This document shows positions 45,758 through 54,935 of a DNA stretch of 64,000 nucleotides, in pieces. Positions within the stretch are counted from its first letter, which is position 1, and every line of letters starts with the position of its first letter. Source of the DNA: Virgifigura deserti (lineage in GTDB: Bacteria; Pseudomonadota; Alphaproteobacteria; Dongiales; Dongiaceae). Both the position numbers and the translations under genes were made by a program. The DNA is taken from assembly GCA_003576685.1 (NCBI GenBank), contig QOZR01000002.1, positions 124,001 to 188,000 of the forward strand. Reading direction: 5' to 3'. A model generated the notes under the pieces. That model was given only the letters and a program-made list of their open reading frames with translations, searched no databases and was not told the DNA's origin.

Positions 45758-47341
45758 CTAGGCCCGTTGCGGGGCCAGTTCCGTGACGAGTTTGAACGCC
45801 GACAACACCTGGTCGAGTTGGAAATGCGGCCGCAGATGCACCGTGCAGTGATAGATTCCCGGCCGGCTCGGCAGCTCGCGCACCCGGACGCTGGCCTCGC
45901 GGAGCGGATAGCGCGCCTTCGTCTCCGGCCCGGCATCGTCGTTTCCCGTGGTGTAGCCGTGGAGCCAGCGCTGCAGGAAGTCCTCGCAGACCTCCGGCGT
46001 CGCGAAGGAGCCGATCCGGTCTCGGCCGATCACCTTGATGTAATGGGCAAAGCGCGAGACGCACATGATGTATTGCAGCATCGTCGACAGCCGCGCGTTC
46101 GCCGCCGCCGCAGGGTTGTCGTAGTGCTTTGCGACCTGCGCGGACTGGTTGCTGTAGAACACCGAATATTCGGTGTTCGCCGCCTTGCTCAGCGGGATGA
46201 ATCCGAGATCGCTCAATTCCTTCTCGCGGCGCTCCGACAGAATCACGTCGGTCGCGAATTTGACGGCGACGCCGGGTTTGTCCGTCTCGAAAGAATCGAC
46301 CGGAAGGCCGACGACGATGCCGCCGCCGAGCACGTCCCGCCGGGCGCCGCGGATATCCGCGAACCAGCCCGAAGTCGCGAAGGCGCGGATCAGAACGGCG
46401 GCAAAGGCATAAACCGCATTGCCCCAGAGATAACCGTGATCTCGATAGCCATGACCCTCGGCCTTTGTCCCGCGCCCCTGAAAGCGGAATCCATCGATCC
46501 GCGAACCGTCATCCCGATGCCGTCGTCGCATCAGCACGCGCGGCAAGGTCAGGCCGATAAAACGTGCGTCCTCCGTTTCCTGAAGGCTCTTCCAACGCTG
46601 GTATTCGCCCTGCCGGAAGATCGCCTGGAGGTCGATCGGCAGCCCCAGATCGGAGAAGCTCTCGAGACTGAACATCCGGGGCGTGCAGCCGACGACGAAC
46701 GGCGCGAAAGCGGCCGCCGCGACGCTGGAGAGCGCCTTGAGGGCCGCCACGTCGTCGGTCGCATGCTCGGCCCCGCGCAGATGCTGCACCTCATAGTCGC
46801 CGATCAGTACGCCGAACGGCTCGCCGCCCGGCATGCCGAACTCCTCGCTGTAGATCTTGGCGAAAAGCTGACTCTGATCGAACTCGATGGCCCGCTCCAG
46901 ATCACGGCAGACCTCCGGCCAGGCGATGTTGAGGACACGGAGCTTGATGCCGTCGACCTCGTCGCTCAGATCGACGAGATAACGGATGCCGCGCCATGAC
47001 GCTTCGAGCCGCTGCAGCCGCACATGACGCAGAATCGCATTGACCTGATCGGTCAAAAGCCGATCGAGCCAAGCGATATCGCGATCGATTGCCCGAAGGA
47101 TCGCGGCACGGTCGTAAGGCCGTGCAAGCGCCCCGAACCAGAGCTGCAGCGCGCGGTACCATGCCGGCCCGGCGAGAAACTCGTCGAGGGCGGCGCCCTC
47201 CTCCGCCTTCACGAGGCCGAGCAGACGATCGCGCAGCGGCGCGTCCGCTGCTCGCTCAAACGACGTGGCAACGGCAGACGCTTCAACCTGCTCGGAGGAT
47301 TCGTCCGCCGCCTCCACGGGATCATCGACCATACAGGGCAT
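45758..47341 (-). CDS. Second TssC-type sheath protein (ImpD/TssC2)
   Basis: The 527-residue protein is a TssC/EvpB homologue: LRVLNIAWPEVCRDLERAIEFDQSQ in two motifs, [40 protein letters not shown] and CVSRFAHYIKVIGRDRIG. It has an acidic N-terminal extension of about 90 residues absent from the first TssC. It matches impD, the second tssC of Rhizobium and Agrobacterium (TssC40/TssC41 pair). Its start is coupled to the tssC stop (TGATG). Confidence 0.95.
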   Translation of the reverse strand: MPCMVDDPVEAADESSEQVEASAVATSFERAADAPLRDRLLGLVKAEEGAALDEFLAGPAWYRALQLWFGALARPYDRAAILRAIDRDIAWLDRLLTDQVNAILRHVRLQRLEASWRGIRYLVDLSDEVDGIKLRVLNIAWPEVCRDLERAIEFDQSQLFAKIYSEEFGMPGGEPFGVLIGDYEVQHLRGAEHATDDVAALKALSSVAAAAFAPFVVGCTPRMFSLESFSDLGLPIDLQAIFRQGEYQRWKSLQETEDARFIGLTLPRVLMRRRHRDDGSRIDGFRFQGRGTKAEGHGYRDHGYLWGNAVYAFAAVLIRAFATSGWFADIRGARRDVLGGGIVVGLPVDSFETDKPGVAVKFATDVILSERREKELSDLGFIPLSKAANTEYSVFYSNQSAQVAKHYDNPAAAANARLSTMLQYIMCVSRFAHYIKVIGRDRIGSFATPEVCEDFLQRWLHGYTTGNDDAGPETKARYPLREASVRVRELPSRPGIYHCTVHLRPHFQLDQVLSAFKLVTELAPQRA

Positions 47342-48834
47342 CAGCCCATCTGCGGAATTCTCGCGACCATCCGCAGCGAGGTGGTCAGCTCCTCCATCTG
47401 AAGCCAGGGCCGCATCCAGGCGACGGCGTTATAGGAACCGGGCTTGCCCGGGATCTCCTTCACCGAAACCTTTGCCTCGCGCAGCGGATATTTGGCCTTC
47501 ATCTCCGGACCGGCCGCCTCGTTGGCGTTGACGTAGTTGAGGATCCACCGGTTCAGCCAGTCCTCGCAGTCCGACGCCTCCATGAACGAGCCGATCTTGT
47601 CGCGGGCCATCACCTTCAGGAAGTGGGCGAAGCGCGACGTCGCCATGATGTAGGGGAGCCGGGCCGAGATCGCGGCATTGGCCGTCGCTTCCGGCCGATC
47701 GTACTTCTTCGGCTTCTGCGTCGTCTGGGCCCCGAAGAACACGGCATAGTCAGTGTTCTTATAATGGCACAGCGGCAGGAAGCCGAGCTTGCTCAGCTCC
47801 GCCTCGCGGCGGTCGGTAATGCCGATCTCGGTCGGGCATTTCTGATCGGGATCGCCGTCGTCGCTGGTGAAGACATGGCTGGGCAGGTTCTCGACCTTGC
47901 CGCCGCCTTCGGCACCCCGAATGGCGGTGCACCAGCCATTTTTCGCGAAGGCATCGGTCAGGCGTGTGCCGAGCACATAGGCGGCATTCATCCAGCAATA
48001 TTCGTTGTGCTCCATCGACTTGGCCGCGCCGCGCGCGTCGGACGGCGCCTCCTCATAGCCGAATTCCTCGACCGGCTTCGTCGCCGCGCCGTAGGGAAGG
48101 CGCGCCAGCACCCGCGGCATGGCGAGCGTGACGAAACGGGAGTCTTCGCTTTCGCGGAAGCTGCGCCACTTGGTGTATTCGAGGGAGTCGAAAATCTTCT
48201 CCAGGTCCCGCGGCTTCGAGAGTTCGGTGTAGGACTCGAACCCGAACAGGTTCGCGCTCGCGGCGGAGAGGAAGGGCGCGAACGCCGCCGCGGCGACGTT
48301 GGACATATTCCCCAGCAGCTCGATGTCTTCCGGGTGGTTGGTGAATTCATAGTCGCCGATCACGGCGCCGTAAGGCTCGCCGCCCGGCGTTCCGAACTCG
48401 TTCTCATAGAGCTTCTTGAAAATCTGGCTCTGATCGAACTCGACCGCCTTCGACAGGTCCTTGTAGAGGTCCCGCTTCGACAGGTTCATGGCCCGGATCT
48501 TCAGGGTCGAGCCCGTCTCCGTGTTCATGACCAGATGATGCAGGCCGCGCCAGGACCCCTCCAGCTTCGTGAAGGAGGGGTGGTGCATGATCGCGGCGAG
48601 CTGCTTCGACATGGCGGCATCGATCGAGGCGACCGCCTTGTTCAGCGTGACCGTCAGATTCTTGCTGTAGGTGACGGTTCCCTTCAGCGCTTCCTCGGTG
48701 AGCGTGCGCAGCAGTTCCTGGGCGCGCTCCGGCTCGGTCTGCTTCGTGGCGCCGATCGCCTGATCGAGCAGATTAACCTCTGCCTCCGTGGTCGCGGCGG
48801 CCGCTTCGGTCTTGGCCGATGTCTCGGCACTCAT
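47341..48834 (-). CDS. tssC: TssC (ImpC), contractile sheath large subunit
   Basis: The 497-residue protein has the full TssC set: [90 protein letters not shown] and [20 protein letters not shown]. It polymerises with TssB into the sheath. Its start is coupled to the tssB stop (TAATG). Confidence 0.97.
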   Translation of the reverse strand: MSAETSAKTEAAAATTEAEVNLLDQAIGATKQTEPERAQELLRTLTEEALKGTVTYSKNLTVTLNKAVASIDAAMSKQLAAIMHHPSFTKLEGSWRGLHHLVMNTETGSTLKIRAMNLSKRDLYKDLSKAVEFDQSQIFKKLYENEFGTPGGEPYGAVIGDYEFTNHPEDIELLGNMSNVAAAAFAPFLSAASANLFGFESYTELSKPRDLEKIFDSLEYTKWRSFRESEDSRFVTLAMPRVLARLPYGAATKPVEEFGYEEAPSDARGAAKSMEHNEYCWMNAAYVLGTRLTDAFAKNGWCTAIRGAEGGGKVENLPSHVFTSDDGDPDQKCPTEIGITDRREAELSKLGFLPLCHYKNTDYAVFFGAQTTQKPKKYDRPEATANAAISARLPYIMATSRFAHFLKVMARDKIGSFMEASDCEDWLNRWILNYVNANEAAGPEMKAKYPLREAKVSVKEIPGKPGSYNAVAWMRPWLQMEELTTSLRMVARIPQMG

Positions 48835-49364
48835 TACTTGTCCCCCTTGCCGCTGTCATCGCCGGACGGCTCCTCGACGCCGAGCGCCGTCTGGAACTGC
48901 TTCAGCTCCTCGCTGTTCTGCAGGACCCGCTCGAGAACGGCTTCCAGGTCCTCGGACCGGTCGATCTTCGTCATCAGGTCGCGGAGCTGGTTGCGGGTGT
49001 CGAGCAGCTTCTTCAGCGCCGGAACTTGGCCGACCACCTGCGCCGGCTCGAAATCGTCAATCGAGTTGAACTTCAGGTTCACGGCCATTTCGCTGCCGTC
49101 GCCCTGCAGCGTGTTCTCGACCTTCATGTTCAGCCCGGGCGCCATCCGCGCCATCACGTCGTTGAAGTTGTCGCGGTCGATCTGGATGAACTTGCGATCC
49201 TTGAGCGGCTTCAGCGGTTCGGTCGGATCGCCCGAGAAATCGCCCAGAACGCCGACCACGAAGGGCAGCTCCCGCTCGACCACCGCCCCTTCTGTTTCCA
49301 CTTGGTAGCTGATGTGAACCCGCGGCTTGCGGACTCGCTCGAGCTTGTCGTGAATGCTTGCCAT
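48834..49364 (-). CDS. tssB: TssB (ImpB), contractile sheath small subunit
   Basis: The 176-residue protein opens [20 protein letters not shown] (start of TssB), followed by [32 protein letters not shown] and [15 protein letters not shown]. It pairs with TssC and carries the sheath helix linked to ClpV recognition. GGAGGGGGG precedes the ATG. The perfect CtrA-type box at 49635-49649 lies 271 bp upstream in the gap with tssA, so tssB may begin its own transcript. Confidence 0.97.
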   Translation of the reverse strand: MASIHDKLERVRKPRVHISYQVETEGAVVERELPFVVGVLGDFSGDPTEPLKPLKDRKFIQIDRDNFNDVMARMAPGLNMKVENTLQGDGSEMAVNLKFNSIDDFEPAQVVGQVPALKKLLDTRNQLRDLMTKIDRSEDLEAVLERVLQNSEELKQFQTALGVEEPSGDDSGKGDK

Positions 49365-49654
49365 ACCCCCCTCCAGCAGCACCGTCGATGCGACGGAAGC
49401 GATTGTAAGAATTGCAGTATTGGATGGATCTTCAGGCAATAAAGCAGTTGCCGCCCCTGAAGATCGTTTATGAACCCATAATCTCGGAATGCGTCAAGAA
49501 ATGCAATCCTGCCGGTCGCGCTCGCGTTCGGCGCTCAACGGTATCGAGATCTGTCGTTATTTTGGGCAGTCGGCACGAGCAGGGCCCCGATTACGTGTTT
49601 CCCGCCGCATCGTCTTATTCTCGTACCGTTAAGGTTAATGACGCGTTAAGAAAT
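49365..49654. other. tssA-tssB intergenic region
   Basis: This 290-bp gap interrupts the otherwise tight run of core genes. It is locally AT-richer than its surroundings and holds the box at 49635-49649 plus a neighbouring TTAA at 49629-49632. I see no gene in it; it is probably the tssB promoter region. Confidence 0.5.
49635..49649. promoter_or_regulatory. CtrA-type box TTAA-N7-TTAA in the tssA-tssB gap
   Basis: TTAA-TGACGCG-TTAA is a perfect match to the CtrA consensus, just after the tssA stop and 271 bp before tssB. A further TTAA lies 2 bp to the left. It fits a promoter for the tssB operon. Confidence 0.65.
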
Positions 49655-50770
49655 TCACCCTTCCTCCTGCGGCGGCTTGATCCCTGCCGTGAGAAAGAAG
49701 GTGCGGCGCGCCTCCGAATCGGAGATGAGCTCGCCCAACAGCTCCGGCAGCGGCATCCGGCCGCGCCGAACGACCTCCTCCAGCGTGTAGGAGATCGGCG
49801 AATGAGGCTCGGTCTGCCGGAAAAATTCGGCGACCTTCAGCAAGGTCCGGAACGCGTCGTCACGCGTCTGCAGGCCGGCCGGCGCCAGGGCGCCGGGTAC
49901 CGCCTGGCTCGGCGCCGCGCCATCAGCCGGCGCCGGTGCAGTCTCGACTGCGACGGCATCCCTGCCGAAGGCCCGCAGGATGTCCTGAACGGCGGTCAAC
50001 GTCGTGCTGATCTGTGACGAGGGCGGTGCATCCGAGCCACATCGCTCCGCCAATGCGGCGTTCAGTTGGTCGAACTCGCTTTGGCAAAGCTCGAGATCCG
50101 GAATGATCCTGCGATAGAAGTCGGACAGAGTCGCTTTCGCGCTGGCCTCGAACTGGGAGAGCGTCACGGCGCCGGCCGCGATACGCTGCTCCCGCTTCTC
50201 CTCGGAGACCTCGAGCAGCTTGGAGGCCTGCTCGTAATGCCACAGGCCGAAGGGTCCGGGATCAGCGCCGTCGGTAATCGGGATCTTTCGGATCGGCTGG
50301 ATCAGAGCCCCCTCGGCCCCTTCGCCATTCAGCCCGGCGAGCGGCGCCACCTTCGTGAGTACCCCTTCCTCGTCCTCCGCCGGATACAGGTCGTCCCAGA
50401 ACGCCTCGACCAGCCCGCGCGCCAGTCGGAAACCGTCGCGCAGGCCGGCGAAGCCATGGAGGCGCACCAGCCCTTCGATCAGCCAAGCGGTGACCTCCAG
50501 GTCCTTCGTCTGCTCCGCCAGGACCTTCGGCGCCAGGTCGAGGACCGTGCGCCAATCCTTGAGAGGGGCCGCGGCCTCTCTCTCCATATCGGACTCGTCG
50601 TCGAGCGCCTCGAGGCTGCGCTCCGCGGCCCGCGCGGCCGAGCGCGCATCCTTGATCCGGTAATAAATCGGATTCGGGGAGGTGTCCTGCCGAAGATCGG
50701 CGCCGGCCGGACGATCGCCGGGGATCGGCGCCAGCAGGCGCTCGAAATCGAGAATGTCAGGCGACGACAT
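49655..50770 (-). CDS. tssA: TssA (ImpA), T6SS cap/initiation protein
   Basis: The 371-residue protein has the ImpA N-terminal domain (LLAPIPGDRPAGADLRQD, SPNPIYYRIKDARSAARAAER in two motifs, DLEVTAWLIEGLVRLHGFAGLRDG) and a short variable C-terminus ending with the helical SPISYTLEEVVRRGRMPLPELL, common in short-type TssA. TssA guides tube and sheath assembly. It is the first minus-strand gene of the T6SS run; the CtrA-type box at 50861-50875 is 91-105 bp upstream. Confidence 0.95.
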   Translation of the reverse strand: MSSPDILDFERLLAPIPGDRPAGADLRQDTSPNPIYYRIKDARSAARAAERSLEALDDESDMEREAAAPLKDWRTVLDLAPKVLAEQTKDLEVTAWLIEGLVRLHGFAGLRDGFRLARGLVEAFWDDLYPAEDEEGVLTKVAPLAGLNGEGAEGALIQPIRKIPITDGADPGPFGLWHYEQASKLLEVSEEKREQRIAAGAVTLSQFEASAKATLSDFYRRIIPDLELCQSEFDQLNAALAERCGSDAPPSSQISTTLTAVQDILRAFGRDAVAVETAPAPADGAAPSQAVPGALAPAGLQTRDDAFRTLLKVAEFFRQTEPHSPISYTLEEVVRRGRMPLPELLGELISDSEARRTFFLTAGIKPPQEEG

Positions 50771-50860
50771 GAGTGGCGCTTATCCCCTCCCCGCGTAGCG
50801 GCCATTAAGTATTCGCTGGCGGAGCGAATCCCGCTGACCGGTTAAGTCATCCTAAAATAC

Positions 50861-50875
50861 TTAACTAAAATTTAA
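50861..50875. promoter_or_regulatory. CtrA-type box TTAA-N7-TTAA upstream of tssA
   Basis: TTAA-CTAAAAT-TTAA is a perfect CtrA-consensus match in the divergent region between tssA and the plus-strand pseudo-caspase gene. Additional TTAA sequences at 50805-50808 and 50842-50845 suggest more partial sites. It could serve either direction. Confidence 0.7.
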
Positions 50876-51038
50876 GAAATGCCGCGCGCAAGCCAAAAAA
50901 GCGGGAAAACGTCCACGCATCGGCGGCGGATCGGTGGTAGAGTGGTTGGAGGGGAGCGGCGAAAGCCGCGGTCATCTTCAGATCACGCACCGTAAGACAG
51001 TGATACTCGAACATAATTTCTCACGTCCGCATTCCGCC

Positions 51039-52364
51039 ATGCGCCTTCTCCGCGCCTTGCCCTGTCTAGGCCGGGCGATAGCGTTCTCAGCCCTGGCCAC
51101 CGGACTTCTGCTCCTCGCATCGGGCGGGCGGGCGGCTGTTGCCGGAGACGATCTGGCCGGAGACGAACGGGTTGCGCTTGTCATCGGCAACGGCGCCTAC
51201 GAGTCGCTCGACACGCTGCCCGAAGCGGTCGCCGATGCGGCGGCGGTGGCGGATGCCCTGCGCGGCCTGGAGTTCGAGGTCATCGAACTCTTCAATGGCA
51301 GCAACGGAGAGATGAGCGCCCATCTGCAGACCTTCAGCCAGCGGCTGAAGCCGGGCACCGTCGCCCTGTTCTACTATTCCGGCCGTTCCGTTCAGTTTCA
51401 GGGCCGGAACTTCCTCCTGCCGGCGTCGGCTAACCTAGCGAGCGATTTTGCTGTCCTGACCGAAGGAATCGTTGCCGATGCGGTGATTAACGTGATGCAA
51501 AAGTCGGGCGCCGCGCTGAACCTGCTCTTCCTGGACGCCGCGCACCGGAACCGCTTCGCCGAGGGGTCCGAGACGTTGGCTCCCGGCCTGGTGGAGATTG
51601 CGTCCGAAAGGCCGGAAACGATCATTGTCCTCGCCGCGGAGCCGGGCCGCGTCATCGATGACGCCAACGGGGACGGAAGCCGGTTCGCCGACGCGCTCGT
51701 GACCGGCCTCTCGCGGCCGGTCGTCGAAGTGAACCGGCTGTTGGCGGAATTGCAGGCGCGCGTTTCGACGACGACGGCCGGAGATCAGCGTCCGTGGATA
51801 TCCGTGACGGATGTCGATGAGGTCTATCTTCGGGCGCCGGAACTGTCCCCTGCCGAATCGACGGTTGTCCAGACCGAGCCCGAACCCGAATCACAGGACT
51901 CGACGGCGATTACCGATCCCGTCAAGGCCGCAGCGGAAGCCGTCGCCTCCAGCGCTGTGGATTCCGAGGCTTTCGCCCTGCCCGGGCAGGAGCCGGCCGT
52001 AGAGCCGCAGGACCAGACGATTGAGGCGCCGACCGATAGCGGAGATGCCACTCCTGAAACGACGGTGGCGGCTGCAACCGATGCGGCGGCCGAAGCGCCG
52101 GCGGAGCCGACTGCGACACAGCCCGCGACGCAGCCCGCCGGCCGCTTCGCCGAGCTTCAGGCGATCGAAGACGCTCTGGGCGCCAAGGACAAGGAGCGCA
52201 TCCAGGCTTGGCTGGCGCGCAAAGGCTATTACAAGCGGACGGTGGACGGCGTCTTCGGCCCGGGGACGCGCCAGGCGATCCGCGCCTATCAGGAAGCGGC
52301 CGGCGCCGAGCCCACAGGCTGGCTCACCGTGGCCCAGCTCTATCGAATCCTGCGTGACTCGTAG
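51039..52364 (+). CDS. Secreted pseudo-caspase (inactive metacaspase-like) with peptidoglycan-binding domain
   Basis: The 441-residue protein has a signal peptide (IAFSALATGLLLLASGG), a caspase-like p20 domain (ERVALVIGNGAYESLDTLP, ALFYYSG, LLFLDAAHRNRF), an acidic Ala/Pro/Thr-rich linker and a C-terminal PG_binding_1 domain (IQAWLARKGYYKRTVDGVFG, TRQAIRAYQEAAG). In active family members the dyad lies in GHG and DAC; here the positions are Gly115-Arg116-Ser117 and Asp166-Ala167-Ala168, so both His and Cys are lost. It is divergent from tssA and upstream of the haem sensor-kinase pair. A structural or peptidoglycan-tethering role in the T6SS is likely but unproven. The start 51039 opens directly on the signal peptide. 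Confidence 0.85.
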   Translation: MRLLRALPCLGRAIAFSALATGLLLLASGGRAAVAGDDLAGDERVALVIGNGAYESLDTLPEAVADAAAVADALRGLEFEVIELFNGSNGEMSAHLQTFSQRLKPGTVALFYYSGRSVQFQGRNFLLPASANLASDFAVLTEGIVADAVINVMQKSGAALNLLFLDAAHRNRFAEGSETLAPGLVEIASERPETIIVLAAEPGRVIDDANGDGSRFADALVTGLSRPVVEVNRLLAELQARVSTTTAGDQRPWISVTDVDEVYLRAPELSPAESTVVQTEPEPESQDSTAITDPVKAAAEAVASSAVDSEAFALPGQEPAVEPQDQTIEAPTDSGDATPETTVAAATDAAAEAPAEPTATQPATQPAGRFAELQAIEDALGAKDKERIQAWLARKGYYKRTVDGVFGPGTRQAIRAYQEAAGAEPTGWLTVAQLYRILRDS

Positions 52365-52517
52365 AGTGCCTAATAGAACGTTAACCAAAAACTAGGCATT
52401 ATTGACGTCTGCCGCCGGTGGGGACGGACGCGGCGGCGCCTTGTTTCAAGGGATGTCATCGCGCACTCTAAATAATCAAAACGAAATACATCCACTCTCA
52501 GAGGTCAGGGGGACGAT

Positions 52518-53390
52518 ATGGGGCTGAGAGCCAAATTCAACCTGGTCATGATCGTCGCGTTCATGATCGGTCTTGCCCTCGCGGGCGTGCTGTCTTACCG
52601 CATCGTTCAGGAGAACGCGCGCCACGAGGTAATTCAGAAAGCGCGAATCATGATGGAGAGCGCGCATGCGATCCGGAACTACACGGCCCAGGAGATCAAG
52701 CCGCTGATCGCCGCGCAGCTTGAGACCCGCTTCTTGCCGCACTCGGTACCCTCCTTCGCGGCACAGACCAATTTCCGGGCGTTGCAGGGAGAGTTCCCGA
52801 ATTACGTCTACAAGGAAGCGGCGCTGAATCCGACGAATCCCGCCGACCGCGCCTCGGACTGGGAAGCCGACATCATCAACGAGTTCCGCAACAATCCGCA
52901 ACGGAAGGAACTGATCATAGAGCGCGCGACGGCGACGGGCCGTGCCCTCGTCCTGTCGCGCCCCCTGCAGATCAAGGACGATGCCTGCCTCGCCTGCCAC
53001 AGCACGGCTGCGGCCGCGCCGTCGACGATGATCGAGCTTTATGGGGAGGCGAACGGCTTCGGCTGGCAGATGAACGAGATCATCGGCGCGCAGGTCGTGT
53101 CCGTCCCGATGTCGGTGCCCCTCGAAAAGGCCGACAAGACGTTCATGGTGTTCATGGCCGTGCTCACTGCGGTGTTCGCAGTCGTCATGATCATCCTGAA
53201 CGTCCTGCTGCACTATGTCGTCATCAAGCCGGTCGTGAAGATCTCCGAGATGGCGAGCGCGGTCAGCATGGGCAATATGAGCGTCGAAGAATATGAGCGG
53301 CGCGGCAAGGACGAGATCGCATCCCTGTCGGCCTCCTTCAACCGGATGCGGCGAAGCCTGGAGAATGCGATGCAGATGCTGAGCGATTGA
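52518..53390 (+). CDS. Membrane haem-type sensor: DUF3365 (Tll0287-like) domain plus HAMP
   Basis: The 290-residue protein has an N-terminal helix (VMIVAFMIGLALAGVLSY), a periplasmic DUF3365/Tll0287-like domain with a c-type haem motif Cys157-Leu-Ala-Cys160-His161, a second helix (FMAVLTAVFAVVMIILNVLL) and a HAMP domain (VVIKPVVKISEMASAVSMG, ASLSASFNRMRRSLENAM). It has no output domain. The Ser/Thr kinase gene starts 32 bp later, so it is likely the sensory half of a two-protein receptor kinase for the T6SS, responding to redox state or a haem ligand. An AGGGGG site precedes the ATG. Confidence 0.88.
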   Translation: MGLRAKFNLVMIVAFMIGLALAGVLSYRIVQENARHEVIQKARIMMESAHAIRNYTAQEIKPLIAAQLETRFLPHSVPSFAAQTNFRALQGEFPNYVYKEAALNPTNPADRASDWEADIINEFRNNPQRKELIIERATATGRALVLSRPLQIKDDACLACHSTAAAAPSTMIELYGEANGFGWQMNEIIGAQVVSVPMSVPLEKADKTFMVFMAVLTAVFAVVMIILNVLLHYVVIKPVVKISEMASAVSMGNMSVEEYERRGKDEIASLSASFNRMRRSLENAMQMLSD

Positions 53391-53422
53391 CGGGCTGACG
53401 GCGTGATCGGGACGACCCTTCG

Positions 53423-54847
53423 ATGAGCGAACTCGAACTCCCTCGGACGCTCGGTCGGTATCGCCTCGACGGCGTGCTCGGCCGCGGCGCGATGGGCGTG
53501 GTCTACAAGGCCCACGACCCTGTCATCGACCGCGTGATCGCGATCAAGGTCGTCCGGACTGACCTGCTCGATGGCGACGGCGCCGAGGAGTATATGAGCC
53601 GCTTCCGGCGGGAAGCGCAGGCCGCCGGGCGCTGCACGCATCCGAACATCGTCGCGGTCTACGACTACTCGGAAGGCGACGGCACCGCCTTCATCGCCAT
53701 GGAGTACGTCCAGGGCCGGGAACTGCAGGACTTCCTGCGCCAGAACGTCCGGTTCGAACCCAAGGAGGTTCTGCTCATCCTCCTGCAGGTCTTGAACGCG
53801 CTCGGCTATGCCCATGGCCTGGGAATCGTCCACCGGGACATCAAGCCGGCGAACGTGATCCTGCTGGACGGCGGCCGCGTCAAGGTCGCCGATTTCGGCG
53901 TCGCGAGGCTGGACTCGACGAACCTGACGCAGCACGGCTCGATCGTCGGCACGCCCAGCTACATGTCGCCGGAGCAGTTTAAGGGCGAGACCGTCGACCA
54001 TCGCGCCGACCTGTTTTCGGCGGGCGTGATCCTCTACGAACTGCTGGCCGGCGAGAAGCCGTTCCCCGGCAGGAATGCGACGGAGGTGATGTACAAGCTG
54101 CTGAACCATGAGCCGCGCGACATCGCCGAGGCCAATGCCACGCTCCCGCCGGCGCTGAACATCGTCCTGCGCCGAGCGCTGGCCAAACGGCCGGAGGACC
54201 GGTTCCAGTCAGCGCAGGACTTCGCCGACGCGCTCAACGCCGCCTTCACCGGCGCGGCGCAGAAGCAGAATCAAACCTATCCGGATCAGACCGTCCTGAT
54301 GCCCCAGGCGCAGACGATCGTCGGCATAGGCGGCCCGGCGGGCGGCTGGGACGCAAAGTTCCTGCAAGAGGTCGAGAAGGATCTCGCCTATCATGTCGGC
54401 CCGGTGGCGAAGGTGCTGGTGAAGAACGCGGCCGAGAAGACGAGCAACGTCGTCGAGCTCTACGAAACCCTGTCGCGCAAGATTCCCAACGATCTCGACA
54501 GAAGCCAATTCATGAAGAAGGCGTGGCGCGAGCAGGGCGGATCCTCGGGCTTGCGCTCGCGCGGCGGCAGCACCGGCTTCGCGACCGCCGGCGGCCCCGG
54601 GGTGACGACGGGGATGACGCCAGGCACAGGCAGCTTCGGCGGCTCGAGCAACTCGCGGCTGAGCCCGGAGGTGATCGAAGCGGCGCAGACCGCCCTGACC
54701 TTCCATGTCGGCCCCATCGCCAAGGTTCTGGTCAAGAAGGCGGCCGCTCAGGCGGCATCGATCGAGGACCTCTACAACCGCCTCGCGACGCACATCACCC
54801 GCGACGAGGACCGCGCCACGTTCCTGCGGACCCGGCCGAGAGGCTGA
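53423..54847 (+). CDS. Ser/Thr protein kinase (ImpN/PpkA-like) with duplicated C-terminal module
   Basis: The 474-residue Hanks-type kinase has the glycine loop GRGAMGVVY (20-28), Lys42, HRDIKPAN with Asp139, DFG (157-159) and the activation segment GTPSYMSPEQ. Unlike usual PpkA it has no membrane helix. The C-terminus contains two copies of a 50-residue helical module (about 314-366 and 417-469), both with FHVG/YHVG-P-[IV]-AKVLVK. The region between kinase and modules holds DQTVLMP (Thr290) and QTIVG (Thr298), resembling the TssL phospho-motif. It is the likely kinase of TssL. Cytosolic, coupled to the haem sensor gene. Confidence 0.93.
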   Translation: MSELELPRTLGRYRLDGVLGRGAMGVVYKAHDPVIDRVIAIKVVRTDLLDGDGAEEYMSRFRREAQAAGRCTHPNIVAVYDYSEGDGTAFIAMEYVQGRELQDFLRQNVRFEPKEVLLILLQVLNALGYAHGLGIVHRDIKPANVILLDGGRVKVADFGVARLDSTNLTQHGSIVGTPSYMSPEQFKGETVDHRADLFSAGVILYELLAGEKPFPGRNATEVMYKLLNHEPRDIAEANATLPPALNIVLRRALAKRPEDRFQSAQDFADALNAAFTGAAQKQNQTYPDQTVLMPQAQTIVGIGGPAGGWDAKFLQEVEKDLAYHVGPVAKVLVKNAAEKTSNVVELYETLSRKIPNDLDRSQFMKKAWREQGGSSGLRSRGGSTGFATAGGPGVTTGMTPGTGSFGGSSNSRLSPEVIEAAQTALTFHVGPIAKVLVKKAAAQAASIEDLYNRLATHITRDEDRATFLRTRPRG

Positions 54848-54891
54848 CCCGCCGCCGCAGGGCATTGAAATAAGCTTGTGAAATTTCGCCC

Positions 54892-54935
54892 AAGAACTCT
54901 CCCCTCCCCTTGCGGGGGTAGCGGGAGGAGGATTC
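54892..54935. repeat. GC-rich imperfect palindrome between convergent genes
   Basis: Pyrimidine-rich and purine-rich halves (CTCCCCTCCCC, then GCGGGGGTAGCGGGAGG) can fold together with a short CCCC/GGGG stem. It lies between the kinase stop and the convergent Rieske gene, and may help terminate both transcripts. Confidence 0.4.

Noticed and set aside
52411..52440. Terminator after the pseudo-caspase gene
   Set aside because: GCCGCC and GGCGGC arms exist, but the loop is long and the T run is weak, so support is too thin to list it as a feature.
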